A DNA stretch of 64,000 nt from an uncultured Bacteroidia bacterium (GCA_903923905.1 CAIXZH010000054.1:1-64000), one strand, 5' to 3'. Positions 25,705-35,987 are shown, numbered from the stretch's first letter. A program made the numbers and translations. Notes: generated by a model from the sequence alone, not told the origin.

Positions 25705-26358
25705 TTACTTTTTTCGTCTCAATTTTCTGGTGAACAGGAGCCTGAAGAAATTATAAAAGAAGGGGATAAGCGTTACAATAATTAAGCCCAGAAAAATAAG
25801 GAGGTAATTATTTTTAACCCAGGTATTTCTTCCGATAAAATAGCCTGAAAGTGTGAATAAGGGTACCCAAAGCACTGAGCCAATTATGGTATAATAGAAG
25901 AATTGAGCATACTTAAATCCGGTAAGTCCTGCAAAAAACGGGATGTAGGTTCTGATTACCGGGAAGAATCGCCCTACAACAATTGATTTTGCCCCATATT
26001 TTATGTAGAAATGGCGTGTTTGAACAATATATTTCATCAGGTATTTCTGCACAAACCGGTTCCTGCTCCTTTCCAGGTTATGCCCAAAGAAGGATCCAAT
26101 AGAATAATTAGTAAGATTTCCCAAAATAGCGGCGAGAATGAGTACTGGTACTAGCCAAACGATATTAAGGGATGTAGATGCGGAGACCACTCCGGCAGAA
26201 AACAATAATCCGTCACCAGGAAGGAAAGGAAAAATAACCGCCCCTGTTTCACTGAAAATAATCAGGAATAGGATCATATATGCTTCAGTCACATTGGCTG
26301 CGACTATCCGCATTAAAACATCGTCAGTATGTAATATCAGATCATATAATTCGTGCAT
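25705..26358 (-). CDS. DedA-family membrane protein
   Basis: DedA proteins are inner-membrane transporters linked to lipid carrier recycling and proton homeostasis. The 217-residue product has the family motifs FSETGAVIFPFLPGDGLLFSAG near the N-terminus, GNLTNYSIGSFFG, and RFFPVIRTYIPFFAGLTGFKYAQF with the conserved arginines. About four to five hydrophobic segments and a basic C-terminus (RKLRRKK) follow. It is downstream of the flavodiiron gene by 81 bp. Confidence 0.93.
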   Translation of the reverse strand: MHELYDLILHTDDVLMRIVAANVTEAYMILFLIIFSETGAVIFPFLPGDGLLFSAGVVSASTSLNIVWLVPVLILAAILGNLTNYSIGSFFGHNLERSRNRFVQKYLMKYIVQTRHFYIKYGAKSIVVGRFFPVIRTYIPFFAGLTGFKYAQFFYYTIIGSVLWVPLFTLSGYFIGRNTWVKNNYLLIFLGLIIVTLIPFFYNFFRLLFTRKLRRKK

Positions 26359-26439
26359 TCAAGCGATATTTATCGATGGGTGAATATAGGAAAGTTATGA
26401 ACGATAAAGTTACACGATTTCAGAGAGCATTCAGAATTA

Positions 26440-27666
26440 TCAATGACATGGGTTGTTTTCTGAATTTCTGGGTTTTGACTCTTCAAGCAACTTATCTGCC
26501 ATAGCGTCGCCCAATTCGATACACATCCGGAATTTATCCGCTTTTAGTGCACCTTTCTCTTCAATAGGCTCATAAACCATTTCCCATTTAATCATATCAG
26601 CAAATTTTTTGAGATTGTTGACACCGCCACCATTCCAGAGAAAGTTTCCGAAAATTCCAAGATAGTGCTCTTTTGGAGCCATATGTTCTATAGTCGCAAG
26701 AAGTGTTTCGACATTTGGAAATAAGGCATTATTATAGGCGCAACTGCCTACAATAAACCCTTTATATTTAAAAATATCATTAATAATATACGATGAATGT
26801 GTCTTGGAGGAGTCATACACCCTGATGTTTTTAATCCCCCGCTCACTTAACTGACGGGCAATTACTTCTGCCATCTTTTGAGTGTTCCCATACATCGAGC
26901 CATATACAATCACAACTCCAAGTTCCATTTCATAATTGCTCCATTTATTATACCGGCTAAGGACCCAGTTTAAATCGGTTCGCCATACTGGACCATGAGT
27001 AGATGCAATCATCTTAATATCCAGACCTGCAAGCTTTTTCATAGCACGCTGGGTATGGGCACAATATTTTCCGACGATATTTGTAAAATAACGCATCACG
27101 TCAACTTCATAAAAATCGAGGTTGATTTCATCGTCAAAAACTCCGCCATCGAGTGTTCCATAACTGCCAAAGGCATCACCCGAAAAGAGTATTTTATTGT
27201 TTTCATCGTAGGTAATCATGGTTTCAGGCCAATGTACCATTGGAATAGTTTGGAACTGGAGGGTTGTTTTTCCTAGCGAAAAAGTATCGTTATCATGGAC
27301 GAGCAGCACTTTACCCGGATCGATACTGAAACTTTCTACAATTCCGAAAGTTTTTTTATTTCCAACCAGCGTTATTTCGGGATACCTGCTCCGGATTGCT
27401 TTTAAAGCCCCCGAATGATCTGGTTCCATATGGTTAATGATCAAATAATCTATCTGACGGTCCCCAATGATGGTCTGGATTTTATCAAGATAATCTTCTA
27501 TAAACTGCCTTTCTGCAGTATCCACAATTGCAATCTTCTCATCATCAATTAAATATGAGTTGTATGAAATCCCATTTGGGATGGGCCAGATATTCTCGAA
27601 AAGAGCAGTTCTGCGGTCATTGAATCCAAGATAATAGATATTTTCGGCAAGCTTAATGTGATGCAT
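26440..27666 (-). CDS. Flavodiiron protein (FprA/A-type flavoprotein)
   Basis: Reduces O2 to water or NO to N2O in anaerobes. The 408-residue protein has a metallo-beta-lactamase-like domain with the diiron ligands His79, Glu81, Asp83 and His84 in HMEPDHSG. Further ligand regions are VHWPETM, SGDAFGSYG and STHGPVWR. A C-terminal flavodoxin domain starts near residue 250 with IVYGSMYGNTQKMAE (FMN phosphate loop). It signals an anaerobic or microaerobic lifestyle. A -7-like octamer TACTTTTG (minus strand, 27709-27716) lies about 45 bp upstream. Confidence 0.95.
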   Translation of the reverse strand: MHHIKLAENIYYLGFNDRRTALFENIWPIPNGISYNSYLIDDEKIAIVDTAERQFIEDYLDKIQTIIGDRQIDYLIINHMEPDHSGALKAIRSRYPEITLVGNKKTFGIVESFSIDPGKVLLVHDNDTFSLGKTTLQFQTIPMVHWPETMITYDENNKILFSGDAFGSYGTLDGGVFDDEINLDFYEVDVMRYFTNIVGKYCAHTQRAMKKLAGLDIKMIASTHGPVWRTDLNWVLSRYNKWSNYEMELGVVIVYGSMYGNTQKMAEVIARQLSERGIKNIRVYDSSKTHSSYIINDIFKYKGFIVGSCAYNNALFPNVETLLATIEHMAPKEHYLGIFGNFLWNGGGVNNLKKFADMIKWEMVYEPIEEKGALKADKFRMCIELGDAMADKLLEESKPRNSENNPCH

Positions 27667-27850
27667 TTTATTCTTATAAAATCAATGTTTATATATATTT
27701 TCAGCTCACAAAAGTACAAATATTTGAAATACGACTGGTGTTAAACATTCTAATCGACTGCTGATTCTTACTGTTGGTCAAATTTTGTACTTTCGTCGCT
27801 CAATCTCAGTTCAAAATTTGAGATATTAAGTCACCTAGTTTTCATAGTAT

Positions 27851-28912
27851 ATGAAATTGAGTTTTAACCTTAAATGGAATATGATTTCTAAATCCTGGAA
27901 ATGGATTTTGGCAGGTATATTATCGGTCCTGTTTATCTTAGGATTTTGGGGATACCAGCGCTATCTATCTATTTTTCAGACTAATGTTAAAAAGTCGGGA
28001 TTGTTATATATTCATACAGGTTCTGGTTTTCAACAGGTGCTTGATTCTTTGAAAAATGGGCACTACCTGAAAGATATGAACACTTTTAAATGGGTTGCTG
28101 ATCGAAAGAATTACATCAAACGGATTCAGCCCGGTGCCTATTTTGTGAAAAGTGGCTGGAACAATAACCAATTGATTGACCTTTTACGTTCAGGTAAGCA
28201 AACACCGGTAAAAGTTACTTTCAATAATATCCGTTTTAGGGAAGACCTTGCTGCCAGGTTGTCCCATTACCTGGAATCAGATTCTGCTACTTTTTTTAAT
28301 ATTTTGAACGATAATAAGATAGCTGCTGAATTTGGGCTTTCTTGCGAATCATTTCCGATGATGTTTATTCCGAATTCGTATGAGATCTATTGGAATACTA
28401 CTCCCAAAGAATTTATGGCAAGAATGAAATTTGAATTTGACCGTTTTTGGAATGCTGCACGTAAAAACAAGGCCTCAGAATTAGGTCTTTCTCAACTACA
28501 GATTGTCACTATTGCATCAATTGTTCAGGAGGAATCAAACAAGAATGATGAGAAGCCGAGAATCGCGGGGGTATACATAAACCGGATAAAAAGAGGGTGG
28601 CTTCTCCAGGCAGACCCTACCATTAAGTATGCATTAGGCAACTTCCAGCTAAAAAGAATCCTTACGAAATATTTATTGGTTGATTCGCCCTATAATACCT
28701 ATAAATCTACAGGTTTGCCTCCCGGACCAATTAATTTTCCTGATATTGCCAGTGTGGATGCCGTATTAAATGCTGAACATCATAATTATATGTATTTCTG
28801 TGCAAAGGAAGATTTCTCAGGGTACCATAATTTTGCACAATCCCTGGCAGAACATAACCGCAATGCTGCCAAATACCAGGCAGCGCTGAACCGAAGTAAG
28901 ATTTGGAAGTAA
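27851..28912 (+). CDS. mltG: Endolytic transglycosylase MltG
   Basis: Cuts nascent peptidoglycan strands in the periplasm and sets glycan length. The 353-residue protein has a single N-terminal membrane anchor (about residues 17-35), a LysM-like region, and the YceG/MltG core. That core contains ASIVQEESNKNDEKPRIAG with the invariant Glu228, LQADPTIKYALG, and SPYNTYKSTGLPPGPINFP. It is divergent from the flavodiiron gene and convergent with murB. Confidence 0.95.
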   Translation: MKLSFNLKWNMISKSWKWILAGILSVLFILGFWGYQRYLSIFQTNVKKSGLLYIHTGSGFQQVLDSLKNGHYLKDMNTFKWVADRKNYIKRIQPGAYFVKSGWNNNQLIDLLRSGKQTPVKVTFNNIRFREDLAARLSHYLESDSATFFNILNDNKIAAEFGLSCESFPMMFIPNSYEIYWNTTPKEFMARMKFEFDRFWNAARKNKASELGLSQLQIVTIASIVQEESNKNDEKPRIAGVYINRIKRGWLLQADPTIKYALGNFQLKRILTKYLLVDSPYNTYKSTGLPPGPINFPDIASVDAVLNAEHHNYMYFCAKEDFSGYHNFAQSLAEHNRNAAKYQAALNRSKIWK

Positions 28913-28914
28913 TT

Positions 28915-29030
28915 GAGAGTTGGAGAGACTGAGAGATGGAGTGTTTATATTCTGATAACTCTTTTACCTAATTTACTAATTGACTAATCGTCTAATTTAA
29001 TTGTCGCCTAATCGCCTAACCGCCTGATTT
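28915..29030. repeat. Octamer word arrays between mltG and murB
   Basis: Two arrays with an 8-nt period. At 28915-28946: GAGAGTTG, GAGAGACT, GAGAGATG, GAGTGTTT. At 28967-29030 eight octamers: CCTAATTT, ACTAATTG, ACTAATCG, TCTAATTT, AATTGTCG, CCTAATCG, CCTAACCG, CCTGATTT. They start two bases after the mltG stop and fill the convergent spacer. Confidence 0.75.
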
Positions 29031-29035
29031 TATCA

Positions 29036-30073
29036 TTAAACTACCTGAACCTCACGTTCAAGATGAATATTGAACCTGGTAAATACATCCTCTGCTACCA
29101 TTTCCGAAAGTCGCAAGATCTCCATTCCTGTCGCATCCCCTTGGTTGATGATTACGAGCGACTGTTTGTCATGAATGGCTGCTTCACCAGCTGATTTGCC
29201 TTTCCATCCCGCTTTTTCAATGAGCCACCCTGCAGCAACTTTTACCATACCTGATCCGATGGGATATAGGGGAACTTCAGGATATAAATTTCGCATCTTT
29301 TTACCCATTTCTTCAGTAACCAGGGGATTTTTGAAGAAACTTCCTGCATTGCCTACCTTTGCCGGATCCGGAAGTTTTGATTCGCGTATGGCGATTATTG
29401 CACGCCGAATATTTTTAAGATTTAATTCTCCGAAATGGGCAATCTTATCTTGTAGGCCCTCATACTGGATTTTAAAATCAGGATGTTTGGAGAGGCGGAA
29501 AACGACAGAAGTCACCATGAAAGTTTCTTTAAGCTTTTCTTTAAATAAGCTGGTACGATATCCAAATTCACAAGCTTCACGGTTAAAATATTTATTTTCA
29601 AGAGTAGCCAGGTCAACTCCTTTAACTTCGGAAATAACCGATGCGGCATCGATTCCGTAAGCTCCTATATTTTGGACTGGAACAGCTCCAATATTTCCAG
29701 GAATTAAAGAGAGGTTTTCTATCCCACTCCATCCCTTTTCGACAGACCAGGCTACAAAATAGTCCCACTTAATGCCTGCACCCACTTCAATCTCGACAAA
29801 ATATTTGTTTTCAAAGATTACTTCGATGCCCCCAATTTCGGGATGAATAACAAGTCCTTCATAATCATGAATAAAGAGAAGGTTACTTCCTGCACCAAGG
29901 AAAAGCCGTTTTTCTAAAAAAATCTCAGTATGCTTATTGAAAAATTGGATCAGATCAATGGAAGAATCGATTGATAAATAATGCTTTGCAATGGCATTTA
30001 TTCCGAAGGTATTGCTCTCTTTCAGTGAAAAATTGTTAAATAACCGGTACATATCCTTCTGCTTTTTTACCAT
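29036..30073 (-). CDS. murB: UDP-N-acetylmuramate dehydrogenase
   Basis: Reduces UDP-GlcNAc-enolpyruvate to UDP-MurNAc with NADPH and FAD in the cytosol. Type I MurB features are present: GAGSNLLF for FAD, LSLIPGNIGAVPVQNIGAYG, the Tyr in FGYRTSLF, the proton-donor Ser in GNAGSFFKNP, and the C-terminal catalytic Glu region. The frame is open further upstream into ftsE, but the Met at 30073 (MVKKQKDMYRL) lies just past the ftsE stop and gives 345 residues, near the family length. Met at 30052 is the alternative. It follows ftsE by 13 bp. Confidence 0.95.
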   Translation of the reverse strand: MVKKQKDMYRLFNNFSLKESNTFGINAIAKHYLSIDSSIDLIQFFNKHTEIFLEKRLFLGAGSNLLFIHDYEGLVIHPEIGGIEVIFENKYFVEIEVGAGIKWDYFVAWSVEKGWSGIENLSLIPGNIGAVPVQNIGAYGIDAASVISEVKGVDLATLENKYFNREACEFGYRTSLFKEKLKETFMVTSVVFRLSKHPDFKIQYEGLQDKIAHFGELNLKNIRRAIIAIRESKLPDPAKVGNAGSFFKNPLVTEEMGKKMRNLYPEVPLYPIGSGMVKVAAGWLIEKAGWKGKSAGEAAIHDKQSLVIINQGDATGMEILRLSEMVAEDVFTRFNIHLEREVQVV

Positions 30074-30086
30074 ATGCTCTTCAACC

Positions 30087-30878
30087 TTAATCTTCTGATT
30101 GCAATTGATCTGAAGAAGGATCCGGCAATTCATCAAGTAATGATTCGAAATCAATCATTGGTGAATCATTAGGTATTTCTCTGATAGTGCCTTCCTCACA
30201 GACGATGGTTCGGGCCGGAAATTTCTGAATGATTGGGTAATCGTGTGTCGCCATCACGATCGTTTTTCCTTCCCGGTAAATTTCCATAAAAACATTTAAC
30301 AAGGCCTCAGAGGTTTCAGGATCAAGATTTCCTGTTGGTTCGTCTGCCAAAATAATTTCCGGATTATTCAGTAAGGCCCTTGCAATAACGATTCGTTGCT
30401 GCTCTCCGCCTGAAAGTTGATGGGGCATCCTGGAGCCAGAATGTGCCATTTCAACAATGGATAGTACTTCGTGGATCCGTTCTTTAATCGATTTTTCATT
30501 CCGCCAGCCGGTTGCCTTTAAAACAAATTCAAAATTCTTATCCACAGACCGGTCAGTCAGGAGCTGAAAATCCTGAAAAATAATTCCAAGCCTTCGTCGA
30601 AGGTACGGAACCTCTTTGGATCGGATTTTGTCAAGATGATAACCACAAACAGAGCCTTTGCCGGAGATAAGTGGCAATTCATTGTAAAAAGTTTTCAACA
30701 GACTCGATTTTCCGCTACCTACTTTCCCGATAATATAAAGGAATTCACCTTTATTTATAGCCAGATTGATATTCTTTAGAACCAACGTCTCACGTTGATA
30801 AATGTCCGCATTTTTTAATTCAATGATTGGCTCCACGATTCGAATAGTTTTTTTTAAGTCTATATTTGTAAAAAGCAC
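30087..30878 (-). CDS. ftsE: Cell division ATP-binding protein FtsE
   Basis: ATPase of the FtsEX complex that activates septal peptidoglycan hydrolases. It shows Walker A GKVGSGKSS, signature LSGGEQQR, Walker B and DEPTGNLD, and the H-loop ATHD. FtsE character is shown by NADIYQRETLVLKNINL at the start. The Met at 30878 gives 263 residues; a GTG at 30836 in front of EPIIELKN would give a more usual length. ftsX is not adjacent, as is common in Bacteroidota. The gene leads murB. Confidence 0.9.
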   Translation of the reverse strand: MLFTNIDLKKTIRIVEPIIELKNADIYQRETLVLKNINLAINKGEFLYIIGKVGSGKSSLLKTFYNELPLISGKGSVCGYHLDKIRSKEVPYLRRRLGIIFQDFQLLTDRSVDKNFEFVLKATGWRNEKSIKERIHEVLSIVEMAHSGSRMPHQLSGGEQQRIVIARALLNNPEIILADEPTGNLDPETSEALLNVFMEIYREGKTIVMATHDYPIIQKFPARTIVCEEGTIREIPNDSPMIDFESLLDELPDPSSDQLQSED

Positions 30879-30996
30879 CTGATTGCAAAACTAATGATAT
30901 TCATCGGTTTTTTTATTAAAACTATAAGAGCTTATATCGTGAGTTAGTCGGAAAATTTGCTTATTTGCATGTTCAAATATTAGGATATTGAAATGA

Positions 30997-31051
30997 AATA
31001 GCCATGGTTGAAAAATTACAAACCAAAGATGAAGAAATCACCTTGGCTATT
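30997..31051. repeat. 11-bp inverted repeat upstream of the TPR gene
   Basis: AATAGCCATGG (30997-31007) and CCTTGGCTATT (31041-31051) are complementary at 10 of 11 positions with a 33-nt loop. It lies about 35 bp before the ATG of the TPR gene and could form a leader hairpin or an operator. Confidence 0.4.
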
Positions 31052-31083
31052 CCATGCGACATTAAAAAATAAATTACTTACGC

Positions 31084-34000
31084 ATGAAAATTAAAATCCA
31101 GTTATTTAAGGTATTCCTGATTTTCTTCCTTTACGCTTATCCGGTGTATGCCCAACAGGTGGTTGGACAGGAGAATAGTAAAGAGATTTTCAGAACGGCA
31201 ATGGAGCTATTTAATGCCGAAAATTATGGGGCAGCACTCCCCCTGTTTCAAAAGCTTTTAGGAATTGCTGAACCCGTATCTGTTTTGGCACAGGAGGCTG
31301 ATTATCATATCCGTGTTTGTTACCTTGAAATGGGCAATTCAAACGGAAAGGCGATGCTTGAATCGTTTATTTCCAGTAATCCGGAGTCTCCAAGAATTAA
31401 CAACGCCTGGTTTAGGTTAGGGAATACTGATTATATGCAAAGGCATTATAAACAAGCACTTGTGGCTTTTAAGAAAATTGACAGGTATGAGTTGTCAGGC
31501 GATGAAATGGATGAATATTGTTATAAATCGGGTTTCTGCAATCTTGAAGCTGGCCATAATGATATTTCGAAGGTTTTCTTTGCCGAATTAAAAGATAAGC
31601 AGGGTGTATTTGCCGATGATTCCAAATATTTCTGGGCCCATATTAATTATCTTGAAGGCAAATATGATCAGGCACTTCATGAGTTTGCCAGGATTGAAAA
31701 ATCAGCTAAATATGCTTCGGTTATCCCATTTTACAAAGTTCAGATCTATTTTGCCCGGGAAAAATATGAACAGGCAATTGAAACAGGAGCACCTTTAATG
31801 AACAGTGCTTCCAATGACCAGCAGATTGAATTGGCAAAAGTTATGGGTGTTTCCTATTACCAGCTCAGGAATTTTAAGGAAGCTTTACCTTTTATTGAAA
31901 TCTATTTGAAGAGTAAGGAAATAACTGCAATTCAATATTATGTAGCCGGATATTGTTATGGGAAAGCCGGTCTGAATGATAAAGCTATTCAATATCTCGA
32001 GAAGTCGGTTAAGGGGAATGATGCTTTAGCACAAAACGGTTATTATGAGCTGGCGGACCTGTATATTAAAATTGGGGATAAGCAGCGGGCAATGATGGCC
32101 TTTCAAAATGCCTCCAATCTTGATTTTGATCCTAAAATTAAGGAGGATGCCCTTTTCCAATATGCAAAAATAACCTATGAACTGAATTATTCTCCGTTTA
32201 ATGAGGCAATTAAAGCATTTGACCGATATATTACTGAGTATCCTAATTCAGAGAAAAATGGGTCAGCCTACGAATACCTGAGCAAAGTATTTATGACTAC
32301 CCGGAATTACAAGGATGCTCTTGTTTCGCTCGATAAAATTAAAGTTAAAAGTCCCTCAATTAAAAAGGCTTACCAAAGAGTTTCACTAAACCGGGGTATC
32401 GAATTTTATCGGGATTTAAAATTCCAGGATGCTATTCAGCTATTTAGTAAGTCATTAACGTATGGAGATCAAGTTAATTCTTTACATGCCTTAGCCTATT
32501 ACTGGCGAGGAGAAGCCTATTTCCGACTCGGGAAAAGTGATGAAGCAGTTGCCGATTACAAAAAATTTCAAAGCCTTCCCGGGGCAACTAAGTTGAAGGA
32601 GTATTCAACATCAAATTATAATATCGGGTATACCTTGTTTAACAAGAATGAATATGAGCTTGCAACTCCATGGTTTTTGAAGTGTACTGAGAGTAAGAAT
32701 AATAAAAATATGGACATTTATACCGATGCCTACAACCGTTTGGGAGATTGTTGTTTTGTATCAAGCAAGTTTGGAGAAGCAATTAATTATTATCAGAAAG
32801 CCTATGAAAGCGGTGCTGCTGATGCAGATTATGCCTTATTCCAAATAGCATTCTGCCATGGATTGGTAAATGATAATATTCAAAAAATCAGTGAATTGAA
32901 TCAGCTTATGGTTGATTTTCCACAATCGAATTTTATTGCTGAAGCCTTATTCGAAACTGGTAAATCATGGGAACGGCTACAGGATAATAATAAAGCAGTG
33001 GATAATTACAAACTGCTGATTTCAAAATTTCCTGCAAGTCCAATTAAACCAAAGGCCTTGGTTCAATTGGGGTTATTGGCATATAATAGTAATGATCCAA
33101 ATTCCTCAACTGAATATTATAAGCAAGTTACCGAAAATTACCCGAATAGTCCGGAGGCCAAAGGGGCGCTTGCCGGTATCCGCAATAATTATGTAGAGAA
33201 CAATAAAGTTGATGAGTATATTACCTATGCAAAAAAACTGGGACATTCAGCTTCTCCGTCACAAAATGAACAGGATTCACTGACCTATTACGCTGTTGAA
33301 AAACTTTACATGGCCAAAGACCCCCGTGCTGCTGAAGAACTTGGTAAGTACCTTGCTAATTTTCCAACCGGAAATTTTACGCTCAATGTCCATTTTTATA
33401 AGGCAGAAACAGAAATTATGGATAACAAACCGGAAGAGGCGTTGTTAAGCTATGATTTTATTCTGGCGCAGCCAAACAATATTTTCACAGAAAATGCCCT
33501 GATCCGGGGATCTGAAATAGCCTATAAAGCCGGCGATTTTAAGAAGGCACTTGGATACTACGAACGTCTGGAAACTGTTTCAGGCAATAATGACAATACT
33601 TTGCTCTCCCTGGCGGGCAGGATGCGTTGTAACTATGAACTGAAGGAGTTTGATGAAGTAGCAAAACTGGGATGGAAGATTAGAAGTATGAATAAGGTGC
33701 CACCAGAACTTGATCGGGAAGCGTGCTATAAATCTGCAAAGGCCTATACTGAATTAAATGATCCAGCTAAAGCAATTCCTCTTTGGAGGAAACTTTCAGC
33801 AGATTCCAAGTCGTTGGAGGGGTCAGAAGCCAAATACATGGTGTGCGAATATTATTTCACCGAAAATAAATTAAAAGAAGCTGAAAATGAGGTGAATGAT
33901 TTTATTGAGAAAAATTCACCCCACCAATACTGGCTAGGGAAAAGCTTCATCTTACTGGCCCATGTTTATGAAAAGCAAAACGATCTGTTTCAGGCAACCA

Positions 34001-34161
34001 ACACACTAAAAAGTATCATAGAGAATTATGAACTAAAAGATGACGGTATCGTTGAAGAAGCTACCCAATATCTCCGAAGCCTTGATGCTAAGGATAATTC
34101 AGGATCAGATAAGCCTGAGACCAAAACCCAGCAATCAGGCACAGGATCGAAAAAGAAATAA
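31084..34161 (+). CDS. Large secreted tetratricopeptide-repeat protein
   Basis: A 1025-residue protein with a Sec signal peptide (MKIKIQLFKVFLIFFLYAYP, cleavage near VYAQQ). It is almost entirely built from TPR-like helical pairs, for example ALVAFKKIDRYELSG, AIQYLEKSVKGND, AIKAFDRYITEYPNSEKNG and AVDNYKLLISKFPASPIK. The C-terminus is a short polar tail (SGSDKPETKTQQSG). TPR solenoids are protein-binding scaffolds; no catalytic motif is visible. The beta-barrel gene starts 13 bp after the stop, so the two likely form a periplasm-outer membrane complex. Biological role unknown. Confidence 0.9.
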   Translation: MKIKIQLFKVFLIFFLYAYPVYAQQVVGQENSKEIFRTAMELFNAENYGAALPLFQKLLGIAEPVSVLAQEADYHIRVCYLEMGNSNGKAMLESFISSNPESPRINNAWFRLGNTDYMQRHYKQALVAFKKIDRYELSGDEMDEYCYKSGFCNLEAGHNDISKVFFAELKDKQGVFADDSKYFWAHINYLEGKYDQALHEFARIEKSAKYASVIPFYKVQIYFAREKYEQAIETGAPLMNSASNDQQIELAKVMGVSYYQLRNFKEALPFIEIYLKSKEITAIQYYVAGYCYGKAGLNDKAIQYLEKSVKGNDALAQNGYYELADLYIKIGDKQRAMMAFQNASNLDFDPKIKEDALFQYAKITYELNYSPFNEAIKAFDRYITEYPNSEKNGSAYEYLSKVFMTTRNYKDALVSLDKIKVKSPSIKKAYQRVSLNRGIEFYRDLKFQDAIQLFSKSLTYGDQVNSLHALAYYWRGEAYFRLGKSDEAVADYKKFQSLPGATKLKEYSTSNYNIGYTLFNKNEYELATPWFLKCTESKNNKNMDIYTDAYNRLGDCCFVSSKFGEAINYYQKAYESGAADADYALFQIAFCHGLVNDNIQKISELNQLMVDFPQSNFIAEALFETGKSWERLQDNNKAVDNYKLLISKFPASPIKPKALVQLGLLAYNSNDPNSSTEYYKQVTENYPNSPEAKGALAGIRNNYVENNKVDEYITYAKKLGHSASPSQNEQDSLTYYAVEKLYMAKDPRAAEELGKYLANFPTGNFTLNVHFYKAETEIMDNKPEEALLSYDFILAQPNNIFTENALIRGSEIAYKAGDFKKALGYYERLETVSGNNDNTLLSLAGRMRCNYELKEFDEVAKLGWKIRSMNKVPPELDREACYKSAKAYTELNDPAKAIPLWRKLSADSKSLEGSEAKYMVCEYYFTENKLKEAENEVNDFIEKNSPHQYWLGKSFILLAHVYEKQNDLFQATNTLKSIIENYELKDDGIVEEATQYLRSLDAKDNSGSDKPETKTQQSGTGSKKK

Positions 34162-34174
34162 ACCAGAAAGAATT

Positions 34175-35950
34175 ATGAGACAATTATTTAATACATTATC
34201 CGCTTTTCTTTTGATTCTAGCCATCTCGACTGAAATAGCTATCGCTCAAAAAGATTCAACGGTTCTCAATCAATCGGTTGAAGTGATGAAAGCTTATCAC
34301 CCCAGCATCTCCAATGCAAAAAAAATAAGCCTGATGCCGGTTATAGATGATACCACCCGTTATTCACCTGAATTTATTTATTCTATTGACAGTAAGCCTA
34401 TTCGTTCAGGTTTTACTGCATCTCCCATAAAGCCTGCAGACGTGAATAAGGAGTCTTACAAAGATTTAGGTTTGGGTTACTTAAAACTTGGAGCGGGTAC
34501 TTCAACTACAGCCTACGGCGAATTTTTCTTAAACCTGCCACAATCAAAAAATGCAACATTTGGCCTTCACCTGAGACATCTCTCATCGGATGGTACCATA
34601 AAACTGGCAGCAGGTGATAAGGTAAATGCTCCGTTTAGCCAGAATAATGCGGCTATATCCAGCTCATTGGACATAGGGAATACTGTTCTGACTACGGATC
34701 TCTCCTACGATCGGGATGCTGTTAATTATTATGGTTATCCGGCAGCAATACCTGCCAAAATTGATACCATTTCGTCTATCCGGTATGGGTTAAAACAAGT
34801 GTATGAAAAAGGCGATCTAAGGGTTGCCTTAAAAAGTATCGAAAAAAATCAGGGTAATCTGGTATTTAACAGTGGCATCAGGCTGGGCTTCTTTGATTCA
34901 AAAACCGGACAAAAGGAAGCCAGCGGAGGTTTTTTCGGAAAATTTGATTACAATTTCGGACAAGTACATGGCATTCTTGATCTCGCATACGATCATTATT
35001 CAACAGATAGCATCACCCTGGAAAAGACACAACTCCCGGGAACAAAAAATGAGGATTGGATCAGGATTGCTCCGTCTGTGAGGTTGAATGGCGACAACTG
35101 GTCATTACGCGGAGGGATTAATTTTGTTTCTTCTGCAGAGAAATCCGAGGGAAGCACCACAAAGTTGTATCCCGATTTTGACTTTAACTTTAGGCCTGTA
35201 GAGGGGATTCTTACCTTGTATGCAGGGCTTAAGGGAGATCTAAGGAATAACTGTTACGGCGATATCGCGCTCGGAAATTATTGGTCAGATCCCCGACATA
35301 ATATCCATTCCACCGATTACAACTATGTCGTCACCGGCGGTCTGAAGGGCAAGATTTCGCGCGAATTATCCTATAACCTTGGCGTAACCTTCAGTCAGGT
35401 AAAGAATATGTATTTTTACACACAGAAAAGCTATTTCACTTCTTCGTCTAATCCATTGATTTATATTAGTGATCCATTGAATTATTCGAATGAATTTGGC
35501 GTTGTTTATAATAATGCCAAAATCACCGATTTTTCAGCTGAGTTTTCATATGTTTCCGGTAAAGATCTTTCAGTGGTTTTAAAGGGTAATTATTACAATT
35601 ATAAACTTGATGTTTTGACTTTTGCTCCGCAGAAACCCAATTTTATTCTTTCCGCTTTTGCCAGTGTGCGAATACTCGATAAACTGACGGGGTTTGCTGA
35701 TTTGGATGTAATAGGAAACCGTAAAGCGCAGGTGTTCAATATTAATCCTTTTGCCTCGCCGGTTTCCAGAGATCAGGTGATGCAGATTGATCCATCCATC
35801 CAGTTGAATCTTGGTGCAACCTATGAGCTAACCCATAATTTTAAGCTGTTTGGGCGTGTGGATAACCTGCTTAACAGGCCAAATGAACAATGGCTGGGTT
35901 ATGCCTCCCAGGGATTAAGACTGATGGGTGGAGCCACTATTTCTTTCTGA
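34175..35950 (+). CDS. Outer-membrane beta-barrel protein, TonB-receptor-like without a plug
   Basis: The start at 34175 (MRQLFNTLSAFLLILAIS) gives 591 residues with a signal peptide ending near AIAQKD. The open frame extends upstream into the TPR gene but the signal peptide fixes this start. After a short N-terminal region the protein is rich in alternating polar/aromatic strands. It contains NKLTG-like barrel segments such as LFGRVDNLLNRPNEQWLGY and ends in Phe, as barrel proteins do. No plug domain or TonB box is evident, so it is a porin-like or structural barrel and not a classical transporter. It pairs with the TPR gene. Confidence 0.82.
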   Translation: MRQLFNTLSAFLLILAISTEIAIAQKDSTVLNQSVEVMKAYHPSISNAKKISLMPVIDDTTRYSPEFIYSIDSKPIRSGFTASPIKPADVNKESYKDLGLGYLKLGAGTSTTAYGEFFLNLPQSKNATFGLHLRHLSSDGTIKLAAGDKVNAPFSQNNAAISSSLDIGNTVLTTDLSYDRDAVNYYGYPAAIPAKIDTISSIRYGLKQVYEKGDLRVALKSIEKNQGNLVFNSGIRLGFFDSKTGQKEASGGFFGKFDYNFGQVHGILDLAYDHYSTDSITLEKTQLPGTKNEDWIRIAPSVRLNGDNWSLRGGINFVSSAEKSEGSTTKLYPDFDFNFRPVEGILTLYAGLKGDLRNNCYGDIALGNYWSDPRHNIHSTDYNYVVTGGLKGKISRELSYNLGVTFSQVKNMYFYTQKSYFTSSSNPLIYISDPLNYSNEFGVVYNNAKITDFSAEFSYVSGKDLSVVLKGNYYNYKLDVLTFAPQKPNFILSAFASVRILDKLTGFADLDVIGNRKAQVFNINPFASPVSRDQVMQIDPSIQLNLGATYELTHNFKLFGRVDNLLNRPNEQWLGYASQGLRLMGGATISF

Positions 35951-35987
35951 TCCTTCCTTCCTGATATTTGAAATATCTTTCCATATT

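Noticed and set aside
31004-31072. 22-codon frame MVEKLQTKDEEITLAIPCDIKK before the TPR gene
   Set aside because: It lies within the inverted-repeat leader and has no family resemblance or clear ribosome site; chance is more likely.
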